Source: Panulirus ornatus
Taxonomy: Eukaryota; Arthropoda; Malacostraca; Decapoda; Palinuridae
Direction: 5' to 3'
NCBI RefSeq assembly: GCF_036320965.1
Contig: NC_092230.1
Coordinates: 50,269,094-50,333,093, forward strand
Length of the DNA: 64,000 nucleotides
In this document: positions 1 through 10,817 of the stretch, piece by piece
Position numbering within the stretch: position 1 is the first letter of the stretch
Layout of the letters: each line of letters begins with the position of its first letter
Notes under the pieces: generated by a model
Databases searched by the model: none
Seen by the model: only the letters and a program-made list of their open reading frames with translations
What the model was told of the DNA's origin: nothing
Program-made: the position numbers and the translations under genes

Positions 1-134
1 TGTTATTCATAATTACCTTCAACCATCTCCTTTCACACTCCCTTCCAAACTCAGTCACCAGGTTCTGCAGTTTAACATAAGAATCTGCCACCAATTCTGT
101 ATCATCAACAAAGAACAACTGACTCCTTACCCAG
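1..134 (-). mobile_element. Main LINE, RT fragment (inverted 5' part)
   Basis: Read on the minus strand, this piece encodes the reverse-transcriptase stretch around the FADD active-site region (equivalent to LLFADDTALVADS...LVTEFGKV in intact copies) with several substitutions. It stops abruptly at about 134, where a + strand 3' end of the same family begins. The order and orientation match a 5' inversion of one insertion. It cannot encode a complete protein. Confidence 0.75.
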
Positions 135-690
135 ATTTTAAGCGATCGGGGCCTGAACATGCAGGAGGGTGAAAGGCGTGCAAGGAATAGAGTGAATTGG
201 AACGATGTGGTATACCAGGGTCGACGTGCTGTCAATGGATTGAACCAGGGCATGTGAAGTGTCTGGGGTAAAACATGGAAAGTTTTGTGGGGCCTGGATG
301 TGGAAAGGGAGTTGTGGTTTCGGTGCATTATACATGACAGCTGGAGACTGAGTGTGAATGAATGTGGCCTTTGTTGTCTTTTCCTCACACTACCTCGCGT
401 GCATGTGGGGGGAGGGGGGGGTGTCATTTCATGTGTAGCGGGGTGGTGACAGGAATGAATAAAGGCAGCAAGTATGAATTATGTACATGTATATATGTAT
501 ATGTCTGTGTATATATATAAGTATACATTGAAATGTATAGGTATGTATATGTGTGTATGTGTGGACATGTATGTATATGCATGTGTATTTGGGTGGGTTG
601 GGCCATTCTTTTGTCCATTTCCTTGCTCTACCTCGCTAACGTGGGAGACAGTGACAAAGTATAATAATAATATGAATATGTTTCTCTTAT
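135..690 (+). mobile_element. Main LINE, C-terminus and 3' UTR
   Basis: The first part encodes the last residues of the LINE protein (RGLNMQEGERRARNRVNWND-like). From about 215 it is 3' UTR: the gaccagggcatgtgaagtgtctgg-type block, a first CTACCTCGC block near 390, a TATG-rich stretch (480-580), and the terminal block with ctacctcgctaacgtggga near 630-650. It ends in an AATAAT-type simple repeat, as other copies of the family do. Confidence 0.8.
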
Positions 691-711
691 CCTGTCATTA
701 CTAACATGATC

Positions 712-3325
712 AAAAAGCCTCACACCACTTATTGTCTTCAACAGTTTCATTACCAACACCTCCACCCTCTACCACACAACCCCATCTATAGCCCATGCCT
801 TGCATCCATATGATATTGATAGGACAACTCTTCCTTCAAATATAACCATTTTTGCCCTCTCAGATAATGTTCTTTTTTTCCACGCATTTTTTAGCGCTTC
901 CAGAACCGCCCCCTCCCCAGCCCATGACACTTCTGCTTCCATGGTTCCATTTGCTGCCATGTCCACTCCCAGATACCTGATACATTTCATTTCACTTCCT
1001 ACAATTTTTCTCCACTCAAACTTATGCCCCAACTAACTTGTCCCTCAACCCTGCTGAACTTATACCCTTGCTTGTATTCACATTTGATATCAACTTTCTC
1101 CTTTCACACACTTTTCCAAACTCAGTCACCAATTTTTACAGCTTTTCTCAAATTTGCCAATGGCTCTGTATCATCAGCAAATAGCAACTGACTCACTTCC
1201 CAGGCCATCTCATCCCCCATAGACTCGCCCCTCTCTCCAAGGCCTTCACATTTACCTCCCTCACCACCCCATTTGTAAACAAAGAAACAACCATGGTGAC
1301 ATCACACACCCCTGGAACCATTCATCCTTCTCTCTTCCTAATCATATGCAAGCCTTATGCAATTGGTAAAAACTTCTCACTGCTTCTAGCAGCTTTCCTC
1401 CTGCACTGTATATTCTTAATACCTTCCACAAAGCATCTCTCTACCCTATCATATGCCTTCTCCAGATCCATAAATGCCACACACAAATCCATCCGTTTTT
1501 CAAAGTATTTCTCACACACATTCTTCAAAGCAAACACATGCTTCACACATCCTCTACCTCTTCTGAAACCACACTGCTTCTCCTCAATCTGATACATGCC
1601 ATCACCCTTTCAATCAGTACTCTTCCATACAGCCTACCAGGTATACTCCACAAGCTTATATCTCTGTAATTTGAACACTCACCTTTATCCCCTTTGCCTT
1701 TATACAATGGCCTTATGCATGCATTCTTCCAATCTTCAGGCACTTCACCATGATTCAAACATACATTGAATATCCTTACCAACCAATCAGCAACACAGTC
1801 ACACCCTTTCTTAATATATTCACCTGTAATACCATCCACTCCAGCCTCCTTTCTGCATTTCATCCTAAGCAAAGCCTTCACCAGTTCTTCTTTCTTCACC
1901 AAGCCACTCTCCCTGACAGTCTCACTTCACATACCACCTCAACCAAAACACCCTACATCTATCACCCTGTCATTAAATGTATTTAACAGTTCTTCAAGAT
2001 ACTTGCTCCATCTTCTCCTCAGTTCATCACTACCTGGTATCACTTCCCTATTTGCCTTTTTCACCTGTTTCCCACTTGTTTTCTTCTTTCTCACATTATT
2101 TATCTCCTTCCAATTTTTTTTTTATTCCTACGTTTACTGATATTTTCTCACCCAAACTCTCATTTGCCCTCCTTTTCAACCCCTTATTTTCCTCTTGACC
2201 TTCTTTCTCTTATACATCACCCAAACATTTGTACTCCTTCCCTGTAAGTGCCACCCAAGCGCCCTTATTTTCTCTTTCACTCGCAGCTTTACTTCTTCAT
2301 TCTACCTCTTGCCAAGCTTTCTAACCTGCCTACCTCCTACCTTTTGCATGCTACATGCATGTCTTGCATATACCTTTCATTCCTCTACCACTCTCCTCAC
2401 TTCATTTACTCGCATCTTTTGCTATTCATCACTCAATCTCTGCCGGTATTTCTTCACACATGTCTCCTTTCCAAGTTCACTTACTCTCACCACTCTCTTT
2501 TCCCTGACATTGTTTTCTGTTTTTCGAAAACCTTTTTCCAAGTTCACTTACTCTCACCACTCTCTTTTCCCTGACATTGTTTTCTGTTTTTCGAAAACCT
2601 TTACAAATCTTCACCCTCGCCTCCACAAGATTGTGATCAGACATCCAGCCATCTGCCCTTCTTAGCACATTTGCATCCAAACGTCTCTCCTTTACTTGCC
2701 TATCAATTGATATGTAATCTAATAATGTCTATTGACCATCTCTCCTACTCACGTATATGTACTTATGCATATCCCCCTTTTTAAAACTGTCTCTTTTCAG
2801 CACACAACTGCACAAGCTCCTCATCATATCCATTCATAACACTGAATACTCCAATAATCATCCATCTCTCACCATCCACATTTAGTTTTACACATATTAA
2901 TGTGGAATTTACTTCCTTACATTCCATTACACACTCCCATAGCTCCTGCTGAAGGAGTAGTGTTACTTCATCTTTAGCTCTTATCCTCTCACCAATCCCT
3001 GACTTTAATCGTAAGTCATTTCGAAGCCATTCTTCCCCTTTACCCTTGAACTTTGTTTCACTGAGAACCAGAACATCCAGATTCCTTTTCTCAAACATAC
3101 TACCTCTCTTCCCTTCTGATCTTGGTGTCATCCACACCCATTTAGACATTCCAGCCTGAGAGTTAGAGAGGATGAGCACTCCTTGCCTGGTTCCATCTGT
3201 TTCCTCATTTAGAATTTGAAATACAAGAAGGGGAGTTTCCTGCTCCATGCTCTTACCCCCTTTAGTTGCCTTCTATGACACTCTGGGAATATGGAAGTAG
3301 AATTCTTTCTCTCATTTATGTACCA
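712..3325 (-). mobile_element. Main LINE, old degenerate copy (EN to RT)
   Basis: Minus-strand fragments can be followed from the C-terminal domain (near 712) through the RT (FADD region near 1150-1200, AFMDLEKAYDRV near 1455-1480, CGFRRGRGCV near 1560) to the endonuclease N-terminal part (VLVLSETKFKG near 3050-3080) and 5' UTR (to about 3325). Many stops and frameshifts are present. The endonuclease has lost roughly 75 residues, including the GDLN motif: coding jumps from WMIIGV directly to FSVMNG near 2830-2860. A short direct duplication of about 60 bases lies at 2476-2600. The 3' UTR is missing. Confidence 0.8.
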
Positions 3326-3454
3326 AGACCTAAGCCAGTTACCCATTTTATCAACCAATTTCTAGGGGTGGATGAGCAGTTGGGTTGACCTTATTTCTTA
3401 TATAATGTTGAAGGCTCCAGTCATGGACAAAAGTTCACATCAGGGCTGGGCCTT

Positions 3455-4062
3455 AATTGAAATATAGAAAGAATTGTGAAATGGAAAAAGAAAAGACAAG
3501 GGAGAGTATTTATGAATTTGGAGCTAGTGAAAAACCTGTCTTTTGAAATGTGCCAGGTCATAGTTACTGGGAAAGACTTGAGAAGGTAGAGAGTTCCAAA
3601 GCTTTGACGTATAGGGAAAAAAAACAGGTATCAAAATGGCCAACCCCTGAGTTGCTGATGGCCACACAATAATCATGTGATGCAGCAGCTTGCTGAGTAT
3701 TTCATGGTCTGGCTAATGGTGTGGGCACACAAGCAACACGTCTCTGTAGCAAAAACCAAAATGATACCTATAGGAGAGGGGAAAGTGAAACAATATTGTG
3801 GCATAAGGCAAGTGGGTCAGGTTTGAAAGTTAGCTTGGGACAGTTTATAAGTCTGACCACTTTTGACTCAACATACTCAAGTAAGGACACAGAGCTAGAA
3901 CCATCCCAGTTGTGAGAACAGTACCCCATACAAGGAAAAGAATTTTTGACATATAAACAGGACACCCAGTTTCTTAGAGGCAGACTTAGCTATTCCTGTA
4001 ATATGGGGCTTCCAAGAAAGAGTGAATGTTACAGTAATACCAAGTATGTTCATTCAGTCAAG
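3455..4062 (-). mobile_element. CR1/L2-like LINE fragment, RT C-terminal region
   Basis: The minus strand encodes a broken C-terminal RT region unlike the main LINE. In order: a SWKPHITGIAKSASKKLG-type segment (about 4040-3985), a YCSHNWDGSSS segment followed by LLEYVESKVVRLIN (about 3930-3860), and a SKLWNSLPSQVFP segment (about 3600-3570). That series (SWKPHI, YCSHVWGG, VQRKAIRLI, LWNSLP) is typical of CR1/L2/Jockey-group elements in arthropods. There are several frameshifts. The clade is judged from motif memory only. The bases at 3326-3454 show nothing recognisable. Confidence 0.65.
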
Positions 4063-4075
4063 ACCATGGACAGAT

Positions 4076-4166
4076 TGTCAGAACCAGGACTCGAACCTAT
4101 GTGCTCAACCCTTGGTGATGCATGAATGCATCACGGTCAGGGATGCTAAACTGCTACAACACTATG
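4076..4166 (-). mobile_element. tRNA-like SINE remnant
   Basis: On the minus strand ggttcgagtcc (4087-4097) is an exact match to the RNA polymerase III B box, and tagcagtttag (4146-4156) resembles an A box about 60 bases upstream, a spacing seen in tRNA genes with a long variable arm. No intact cloverleaf is apparent, so this is more likely a tRNA-derived SINE head than a functional tRNA. Confidence 0.5.
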
Positions 4167-7100
4167 TTTATTTGACATTTCCTGCGTTAGCAAGGTAGCA
4201 CCAAGAACAATGAAGATAAATGGTACGTTCATTTACATATTATGCACTGAGAGAGCCCTCTATCCACAAATCAGGCCCTACAGACTTTCTGTGGTTTCCC
4301 CTGGTGCGACACATGCCCTGGTTCAGTCTCTTGACAGCACTTCATCCACTGTATACCACATCGCTTCATTTTGCTCTATCCCATGTGTGCCTATCACCCT
4401 CATGCATGTTCAGGCCCCAAAGTACTCAAAACCTTTTTCATTCCATCCTTTCATCTATGGTCTCCCTTTTCTCTTTGTCTCCTCCATTTCTGACACATTT
4501 ATCCTCTTTATCAACCTCTCCTCACTCATTATCTTCATATGTTCAACCATTTCAGCACACCTTCTTTAGCTGTCTCAGCTGTACCCTTCTTATTTCCGCT
4601 TCTCTTTCTTACCCTATCATTTCTTACTCAATCAACCCTCCTCATACTGCATATTGTCCCAAGGCATTTCTAATGCATGCACCCTCCTCTGTACATTCTC
4701 ATCTAAATCCCATGCTTTGCATCTATATGACATTGTTGGGACTAGTTTATCTTCAGGGAAACCTATTATTGCTCTACCAGATGACAACCTCTCTTTCCAC
4801 AAGTTCAGCAGTGCTTCCAGAACTTTTGCCACCCTCACCCACTTTATGACTGTTGCTAACCTCTGTTCCCATGGTTCTTTTCATTGCCATGTCTATTCCC
4901 AATAACTACAAACCCCACATCCAAATCGTCCCCATTCAAACTCACACCCCAGCTAACCTGTCTGCACTGTTAAACCCACTGACCTTGCTTTTATTCACAT
5001 TTACTCTGAATTTCCTTCTGTGACGCTCCCAGAGTCACAGACCATGTGTACATCTGCAGTTTCTCACTCATATCTGCCATCAGTACTGTGTCATCAGTAA
5101 ACAACATGTGACTGACTTTTTAGGCCCCTTGCTCCTAAAGACTGCATACTTGCTCCTTTCACTAAGACACTTGCATGTACCACTCTTACCATCCCTAAAT
5201 AAACTAAATAGGCATTGTGACATAACATACCTTTGCTTCAGACCCACCTTCACCTGGAACTATTCACCCTCCTCTTTACCTAATTGCACACATTCCTTAC
5301 CCTCTTGATAACTCTTCTACTGCAGGTAGCTTTCTTCTCACACTATATATTCATAACACCTTCCATGAAGCATCTCTATCAGCCTTATCATATGCTTTCT
5401 CCAGATCCATGAATACTTCACACAGATCCAAATGTTCCTCCAAGTATTTCTCTCAGACATTCTTCAATGCAAAGACCTGATTCACACATCTTCTACCTCT
5501 CATGAAACCATAGTGTTCCTCCCAGTCTGATGCTCTTTGCATATCCCCACCCTCACAATCCCTACTGGTCTATATACTTTACCAGGTACACTCAAACTTA
5601 TACCTCTGTAATTTGAACACTTGCTTTTATCCCCCTTACTTTTATACTGTGGCACTGTACTTGCATTCTGCTAATCCTCTTGCACCTCACCATGATCCAT
5701 ACATGTATTAAAAATCCTAACTAACCAGTCAACAACAGTGACACCCTTTCTTAAGAAATTTGAGTGCCACACTATCTACTCCAAACATCTTGCCCCAAGG
5801 CTTTCACTACTTATCCTCTGGGCACCAAACGGCTATCTATGACTTACTTCGCATACATTGCCGAACCCAAACACCCAATATCTACCATCCATCATCAAAC
5901 ACATTCAGCATTCCTTTAAAATTCTCCATCTCCCCTTCACCTCATCACTGCCTGTTAAAACTCCCCCCTTTGACTGATGTTCCCATTTGTTCTCTTGTTT
6001 TTCTCCTGCCAAAACATCTTTTCTCCCTGAGGTGTGCTGATACTTGCTCGCCCCAACTCTTCTTTTACCCTCTTTTTCAGCCTCTGCACCTTCCACGTGA
6101 CCTCCTACAGCTTTCTGTTGTACATTGCCCAATCATTCACTCTTCTTTCAAGTAAATACTTCCCATTCACCTCTCTGTTCTCTTTCATGAGGAGAGTTAC
6201 CTCATCATCCCACCACTCACAACTCTTTCTCACCTGCCCACATCCCACCATTTGCATACCACACTTTTCTTGTGCATTCCAGCACTGCTTCCCAAAATAT
6301 CTCCCTTTCCTCACCCACAGCCCTTTCTTTGTTTACTTTGCCTTTTCCCGTTCTACAATAAGTCTTGGTATTTCTTTACTCAAGTCCCTTCTCCTAGCTC
6401 ACATACTTTCACCATTCCCTTCTCATTCATATGGTTTATTCTCCAGCAAACTTTACCAATCTTTACCCTTACCTCCACCAGGTAATGATCAAGCAGGTCA
6501 TCCACTACCTCTCTGAGCACACTCACATCCATGAGCCTCTCTTTTACATGCTTATTAGTCAGTATTTATTCATATAATGCCTGCTTATCACCTTATCTAC
6601 ACACCCAGGTATACTCATGTATGCCCTTTTATTTAAACCAGTTATTCACGATCATCTGTCCTTTTTCAGCCTACTAAAACTTTTCATCATTTCTTTTCAC
6701 CTTACTGGAAACTCACTCCTCCCAGTTATGCCCTCAACTGCCACATTACTTAGTTTTGTATTTGAATCATCCATCACTAATACCCAGTCTCTTTCATTGA
6801 CACTTCTGATTCACTCACTCAGCTGCTCACAGAACACTTGCCTCTTTCATTGTCCTTCTCGTGGCCAGATTCATAAGTGCTTTTGATTCTGTTTGATTCA
6901 GTTTTATTTTTACTTGTATCATTCTGGAGTTCACTTCCTTGCATGCTTTTTCTCAGTCTCACAACTCCTGTTTTAGCATTAGTGCTACCCCTTCCTTTAC
7001 TCTCATCCTTACCCCAGCCCCAGTCTTTATCCATAAGACATTCCCAAACCATTCATCCCCTTCACCCCTTTTTTTTTCACTCAGATCCATAACATCTAGG

Positions 7101-7360
7101 TTCCTTTCCTTGGAGATACTACCTATATTTCCTTTTGTTCATATTGTGGTGACATCTGCCTACATTCAGACACCCTAACCTTGAGCCATAAAGGAAGAAA
7201 AGCACTTTTCACTGTGCCTCCTTGTTCTGTTCCATCATTTAGATATTGAAATACAAGATGGGACTGGGGATTTCCAGCCCCCTGCTTGTGTCTCTCTTAT
7301 TAGTTTCTACGACATGTAGGAAAATAGTAGAATTCTTTCTCCCTTATCCCCAGGGATACT
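4167..7360 (-). mobile_element. Main LINE, old full-length degenerate copy
   Basis: A nearly complete but heavily decayed minus-strand copy. The 3' tail (tcctgcgttagcaaggtagcac) is at about 4180-4205, the C-terminal domain at 4300-4900, RT pieces at 4900-5800, the linker and endonuclease remains at 5800-7150, and the 5' UTR with the ttctacgacatgtagg block near 7305-7320. It ends at tatccccagggata (7345-7358), the 5' terminus also seen at 17686, 51591 and, as atccctagggat, at 14158. The coding region is riddled with stops and indels. The right-hand edge marks the start of unique host sequence. Confidence 0.75.
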
Positions 7361-7607
7361 AGCTTGACTATTTAAAGAAGGGTCTGTTTTGAACCAGGGA
7401 AAAAGGATGCTTGGTGAATCATGTTTGAATAAAAGAAATTTTTTCCCCTTATTTAGGTGTTCATATCTAGTACAGCAAGTGCATTTTTGGTTCCAGCTGC
7501 ATCTTGTGTAATGTTTTTATCAGTTATCATTTTCCAGTTTCCCACACAACTTATTCTCATATTCCAGTTTTACAGTATTTATGTAACTTACTGATTTGGT
7601 TTTACAG
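7361..7607. other. Unique sequence, probable host intron end
   Basis: No repeat of the families in this window is recognisable. The stretch ends in a pyrimidine-rich ctgatttggttttacag immediately before the first alanine aminotransferase exon, with a plausible branch-point-like ttactgat at about 7587-7595. Confidence 0.6.
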
Positions 7608-7687
7608 GAAATGTACTCAGCAGAGAGAATATTGAAAATGTCATAAGATTTGCCCATGAGAAGAAATTGTTCCTCTTTGCTGATGAG
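7608..7687 (+). CDS. GPT: Alanine aminotransferase, internal exon (PLP-binding ADE part)
   Basis: An internal exon of alanine aminotransferase, the class I/II PLP enzyme that interconverts alanine plus 2-oxoglutarate with pyruvate plus glutamate. After two bases completing a split codon, the exon reads NVLSRENIENVIRF and ends LFLFADE, matching the conserved block after the NPGNPTG motif and up to ADEVYQDNVY of animal ALTs. It is 80 bases long, bounded by tttacag and gag|gtgaga, both good splice sites. The upstream intron is phase 1 and the following one phase 0. The aspartate of ADE is the one expected to pair with the pyridine nitrogen of PLP. The frame is intact. Which ALT paralogue this is cannot be told. 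The rest of the enzyme must lie outside the window. Confidence 0.85.
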
Positions 7688-7938
7688 GTGAGAACATATT
7701 TTAGAAATTATATTTTGTTTGTGAGAATGATTGGTATTTTAATCATGATAATGTTGCAGTGATTTGTTATTTGTTATCATGATTTTGAGTAAGTCTGTTT
7801 ATGAAATGAAATTGAATAAGATCAGAATGATTGGTTTGTACTTAACAGTATAAATGAAAACTATGTAATTTGAAATGTAAACCAATATTATCTCAGAATT
7901 TGGTATTCATATGACTGTGTAAATTTTTTGTATTGCAG
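7688..7938 (+). other. Intron between the two ALT exons
   Basis: A 251-base AT-rich intron with GT-AG borders: gtgaga at the donor and tttttgtattgcag at the acceptor. No repeat is seen inside it. Confidence 0.8.
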
Positions 7939-8059
7939 GTGTACCAGGATAATGTATATGCAGAAGGTAGTAAATTCCACTCCTTCAAGAAAGTGACAAT
8001 GGAAATGGGAGCCCCTTATAACCAAATGGAACTTGCTTCTTTCATGTCCTGCTCCAAAG
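7939..8059 (+). CDS. GPT: Alanine aminotransferase, internal exon with catalytic lysine
   Basis: The exon continues the preceding one in frame: [10 protein letters not shown] at its start completes the ADEVYQDNVY signature, then come FHSFKKV and [11 protein letters not shown], and the last base starts a split glycine codon. The tyrosine of DEVY is expected to contact the PLP 3' oxygen, and the lysine of SCSK (codon 8056-8058) corresponds to the Schiff-base lysine of the S-x-SKGYMGE motif. The exon is 121 bases, with acceptor ttgcag and donor aaag|gtacac. Reading past the donor gives G-T-H-S-F-M-G-K then stop, a faint echo of GYMGE, but the expected continuation GECGYRGG is absent, so splicing at 8059 is preferred. 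Nearly all conserved positions are kept, so this looks like a functional gene. Confidence 0.85.
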
Positions 8060-9554
8060 GTACACACAGCTTTATGGGAAAGTAAATGAAATGCTTAACT
8101 ATTGTTGGTAATGACATACAATTGTAAGAAAACCAGGGTTGGTCCTAGCCTTTTAGGGCCCATCTACCCTATAAACTCCCTCCTAAATTGTGAGCTCTAG
8201 AGGGGCATTAAGGCATCCCCCCTAAAAAAGTTTGAAAATTTACGGTGTGTGGGACAACGTTTCCTGCTTCCTGAAGGCTACTGTATAATTGTCTTGACAA
8301 AGGTTCCCCCTGAGCAGTCAGGGCCCTATACTCTGAGCATACAGAATGTATAGGAGGGGCTGGCCCTGAAGATGAATGTGATTTCAGGTTTATTATGCTT
8401 TCAACTACTGAAAAAACCATTTGATAGATCTATCTTAAAAAAGTTAGTTTGGGTGTAGATTTCACCTACCATACCTTAGGTAATTTTTTATTTTCTGATT
8501 GAATTTTTCTTCAGCTGTAGTCTTGTTTTGATATTTTTATGTTTACACTGCTAGTTGGATGTCACTTCAGAGATCAATAAAGTCACTTTAAGATGCGGGT
8601 GTGTTCGCTTCAAATGTTTTACTATGATGATTAGTGTGCTGTAGTGTCTTTATTTACATTTCAAAGAAACCTATATTAACGTCATATTGTATCCTATTTA
8701 CTTCTCTCTTCCTAATCTGAGAGTCCTGAACCAAAGGTTAGTGCAAATGGACTGTATTCAACATTTTTGTGCCGTAATGTTGCCAGTTGTTTTAAATGTA
8801 TCTCATTGCTTTCATAATTTTGGGCTTGAATTTCATAGCATCTATGATATCATCTTTAGATATCCAAAAACCTTTGAACCTGGGATTGTTTTTATTCAAA
8901 ATTTTTGGGTCAGTCAGTATGACAACATGTTTAGGTCAGTTATTAAAAGAAGTGCCCTGCATGATGCCACTTCTTGAGGTATAGTCCCCTTTCCTCTGTT
9001 CCCTTATTGCTGGTAGTGAACAGTTGTCTGTATGCATTTGAATCAGTATTTTCTGGCAAGTGCTTTGATTCATCATCTAAACCTTCAGTCTTCAGCCTTC
9101 ATATTTCAACACTAATGCAGTTTTGTGCATCACTCTTATTTACCAATAAGGCTTGGGATGCACTTAATTTGTTTTGGTGAGTACACAGGTTTTGTCTGTA
9201 AAATTTTGTTCCTCCAGTTATTTTGGTGACATTGAAGAACTTATGCTGCTAAAACATTGTATGATTATTTTCAGTAATTCGGTTAGTGGTAATATTACAA
9301 TTACAGCATTTTAGGTATGTTGGCTGTGAGGTTAGTCTGTTGATATGCATGATTGATGTGGTAACCTTGCATTTGGTTTATTGTTGGTATTACAAGTGTT
9401 ATAGTGGCCCATGTGGATGGTATTATTTATAAAAAACAAATCTGGCACATACTTGACCGAGACCATACCAAATTTTTGTGAGAGCACTATACCTTAAGAG
9501 CTAGCGGTAAATCATGGTGGTTTAGATTCCTTCAGGATAAGAATTAGTCTTGAT
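8060..9554. other. Unique sequence, host intron without recognisable exon
   Basis: About 1.5 kb of AT-rich, non-repetitive sequence downstream of the second ALT exon. No continuation of the ALT protein and no other coding similarity was recognised in either direction. An aataaa hexamer lies near 8577, which alone is weak evidence for anything. The intron must continue into the repeats to the right. Confidence 0.6.
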
Positions 9555-9561
9555 TTAATGT
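9555..9561. repeat. Probable target-site duplication, left copy
   Basis: ttaatgt here is repeated at 10279-10285, on the other side of the truncated LINE insertion 9562-10278. The right copy shares its first two bases with the LINE sequence. Confidence 0.55.
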
Positions 9562-10278
9562 TTTTTTTTTTTTTTGCTTTGTCGCTGTCTCCCGCGTTTG
9601 CGAGGTAGCGCAAGGAAACAGACGAAAGAAATGGCCCAACCCACCCCCATACACATGTATAGACATACGTCCACACACGCAAATATACATACCTACACAG
9701 CTTTCCATGGTTTACCCCAGACGCTTCACATGCCCTGATTCAATCCACTGACAGCACGTCAACCCCGGTATACCACATCGCTCCAATTCACTCTATTCCT
9801 TGCCCTCCTTTCACCCTCCTGCATGTTCAGGCCCCAATCACACAAAATCTTTTTCACTCCATCTTTCCACCTCCAATTTGGTCTCCCTCTTCTCTCGTTC
9901 CCTCCACCTCCGACACATATATCCTCTTGGTCAATCTTTCCTCACTCATTCTCTCCATGTGCCCAAACCATTTCAAAACACCCTCTTCTGCTCTCTCAAC
10001 CACGCTCTTTTTATTTCCACACATCTCTCTTACCCTTACGTTACTTACTCGATCAACCACCTCACACCACACATTGTCCTCAAACATCTCATTTCCAGCA
10101 CATCCATCCTCCTGCGCACCACTCTATCCATAGCCCACGCCTCGCAACCATACAACATTGTTGGATACACTATTCCTTCAAACATACCCATTTTTGCTTT
10201 CCGAGATAATGTTCTCGACTTCCACACATTCTTCAAGGCTCCCAGAATTTTCGCCCCCTCCCCCACCCTATGATCCAC
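9562..10278 (-). mobile_element. Main LINE, 5'-truncated young insertion
   Basis: A minus-strand insertion consisting of a T run (poly-A-like tail on the coding strand), the terminal stem-loop block (tcgctgtctcccgcgtttgcgaggtagcgc, 9581-9610), a short 3' UTR and the last about 170 codons of the protein, which contain WFGHMERMSEERLTKRIYVS and MDVLEMRCLRTMCG. It is truncated at the 5' side within the codons for HRVGEGAKI. A one-base deletion near 9900 shifts the reading frame (GTREEGDQIGG instead of GTRRRGRPNWRW). Its closeness to the intact copies and its flanking repeat indicate a recent retrotransposition into the ALT intron. Confidence 0.85.
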
Positions 10279-10300
10279 TTAATGTAACTACATTTATATT

Positions 10301-10430
10301 TTTGGCTTTGGTGATGTAGTGGTCAGCATTGTTTACTATGAATCATGGATGCCTAAGTTTGAATGCTGGACAAGGCAGTCACCTCACACAGCCATTTATT
10401 GAGGCTGGTCAATAAATGGTAATGAAATGT
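10301..10430 (+). mobile_element. tRNA-like SINE
   Basis: tagtggtcagc (10317-10327) matches an RNA polymerase III A box and agtttgaatgc (10356-10366) is a decayed B box at normal tRNA spacing. The head looks like a tRNA with an overall fold close to Gly/Asp/Glu tRNAs. It is followed by an unrelated tail with caataaatggtaatgaaatg. There is no sign of a usable tRNA. Confidence 0.5.
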
Positions 10431-10562
10431 AAGCTGAGATATTTTATTGTTTTTTGATATTCATTAATTTATTATACTTCATTGCCATTTCCCATGTTAG
10501 TGAGAAGCACCAGGAAACACATGAAGAATGGCACATCCACTCATTTTTTTTATTTTTTTTGA
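10431..10562. other. Short repeat debris
   Basis: AT-rich sequence containing a decayed minus-strand LINE/SINE terminal block (cattgccatttcccatgttagtga, 10482-10505) followed by T-rich repeats. Nothing codes here. Confidence 0.45.
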
Positions 10563-10720
10563 TTATACTTAGTCGCTGTCTCCTGTGTTAGCTAGGTAGC
10601 GCAAGGGAACAGACGAAAGAATGGCCCAGCCCACCCACATACACATGTATATACATAAATGCACATATACATTTCAACGTATACATACGGATACATACAC
10701 AGACATATACATATATACAC

Positions 10721-10817
10721 ATTCGTATGAGTCTACAGGGAAAATGAAACACGTATTTCATTTTCCCTGTGGACTCATAGAAATATCTTGATCACGTGCA
10801 AAATTGTGATCCTTCCC
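10721..10817. repeat. Small palindrome in LINE 3' UTR
   Basis: 10721-10784 is a 64-base imperfect palindrome centred at 10752/10753 (arms contain acagggaaaatgaaac and tttcattttccctgt). It is followed by cttgatcacgtgcaaaattgtgatccttccc. Both parts recur around the large palindrome at 33716-34062, so this is an internally deleted relative. Confidence 0.8.

Noticed and set aside
8687..8977. A 96-codon open frame in the ALT intron as a further gene or exon.
   Set aside because: No domain, no good splice sites around it and AT-rich composition; likely chance.
10301..10380. A functional tRNA gene.
   Set aside because: The A box is good but the B box is decayed and acceptor-stem pairing is poor; a SINE head fits better.
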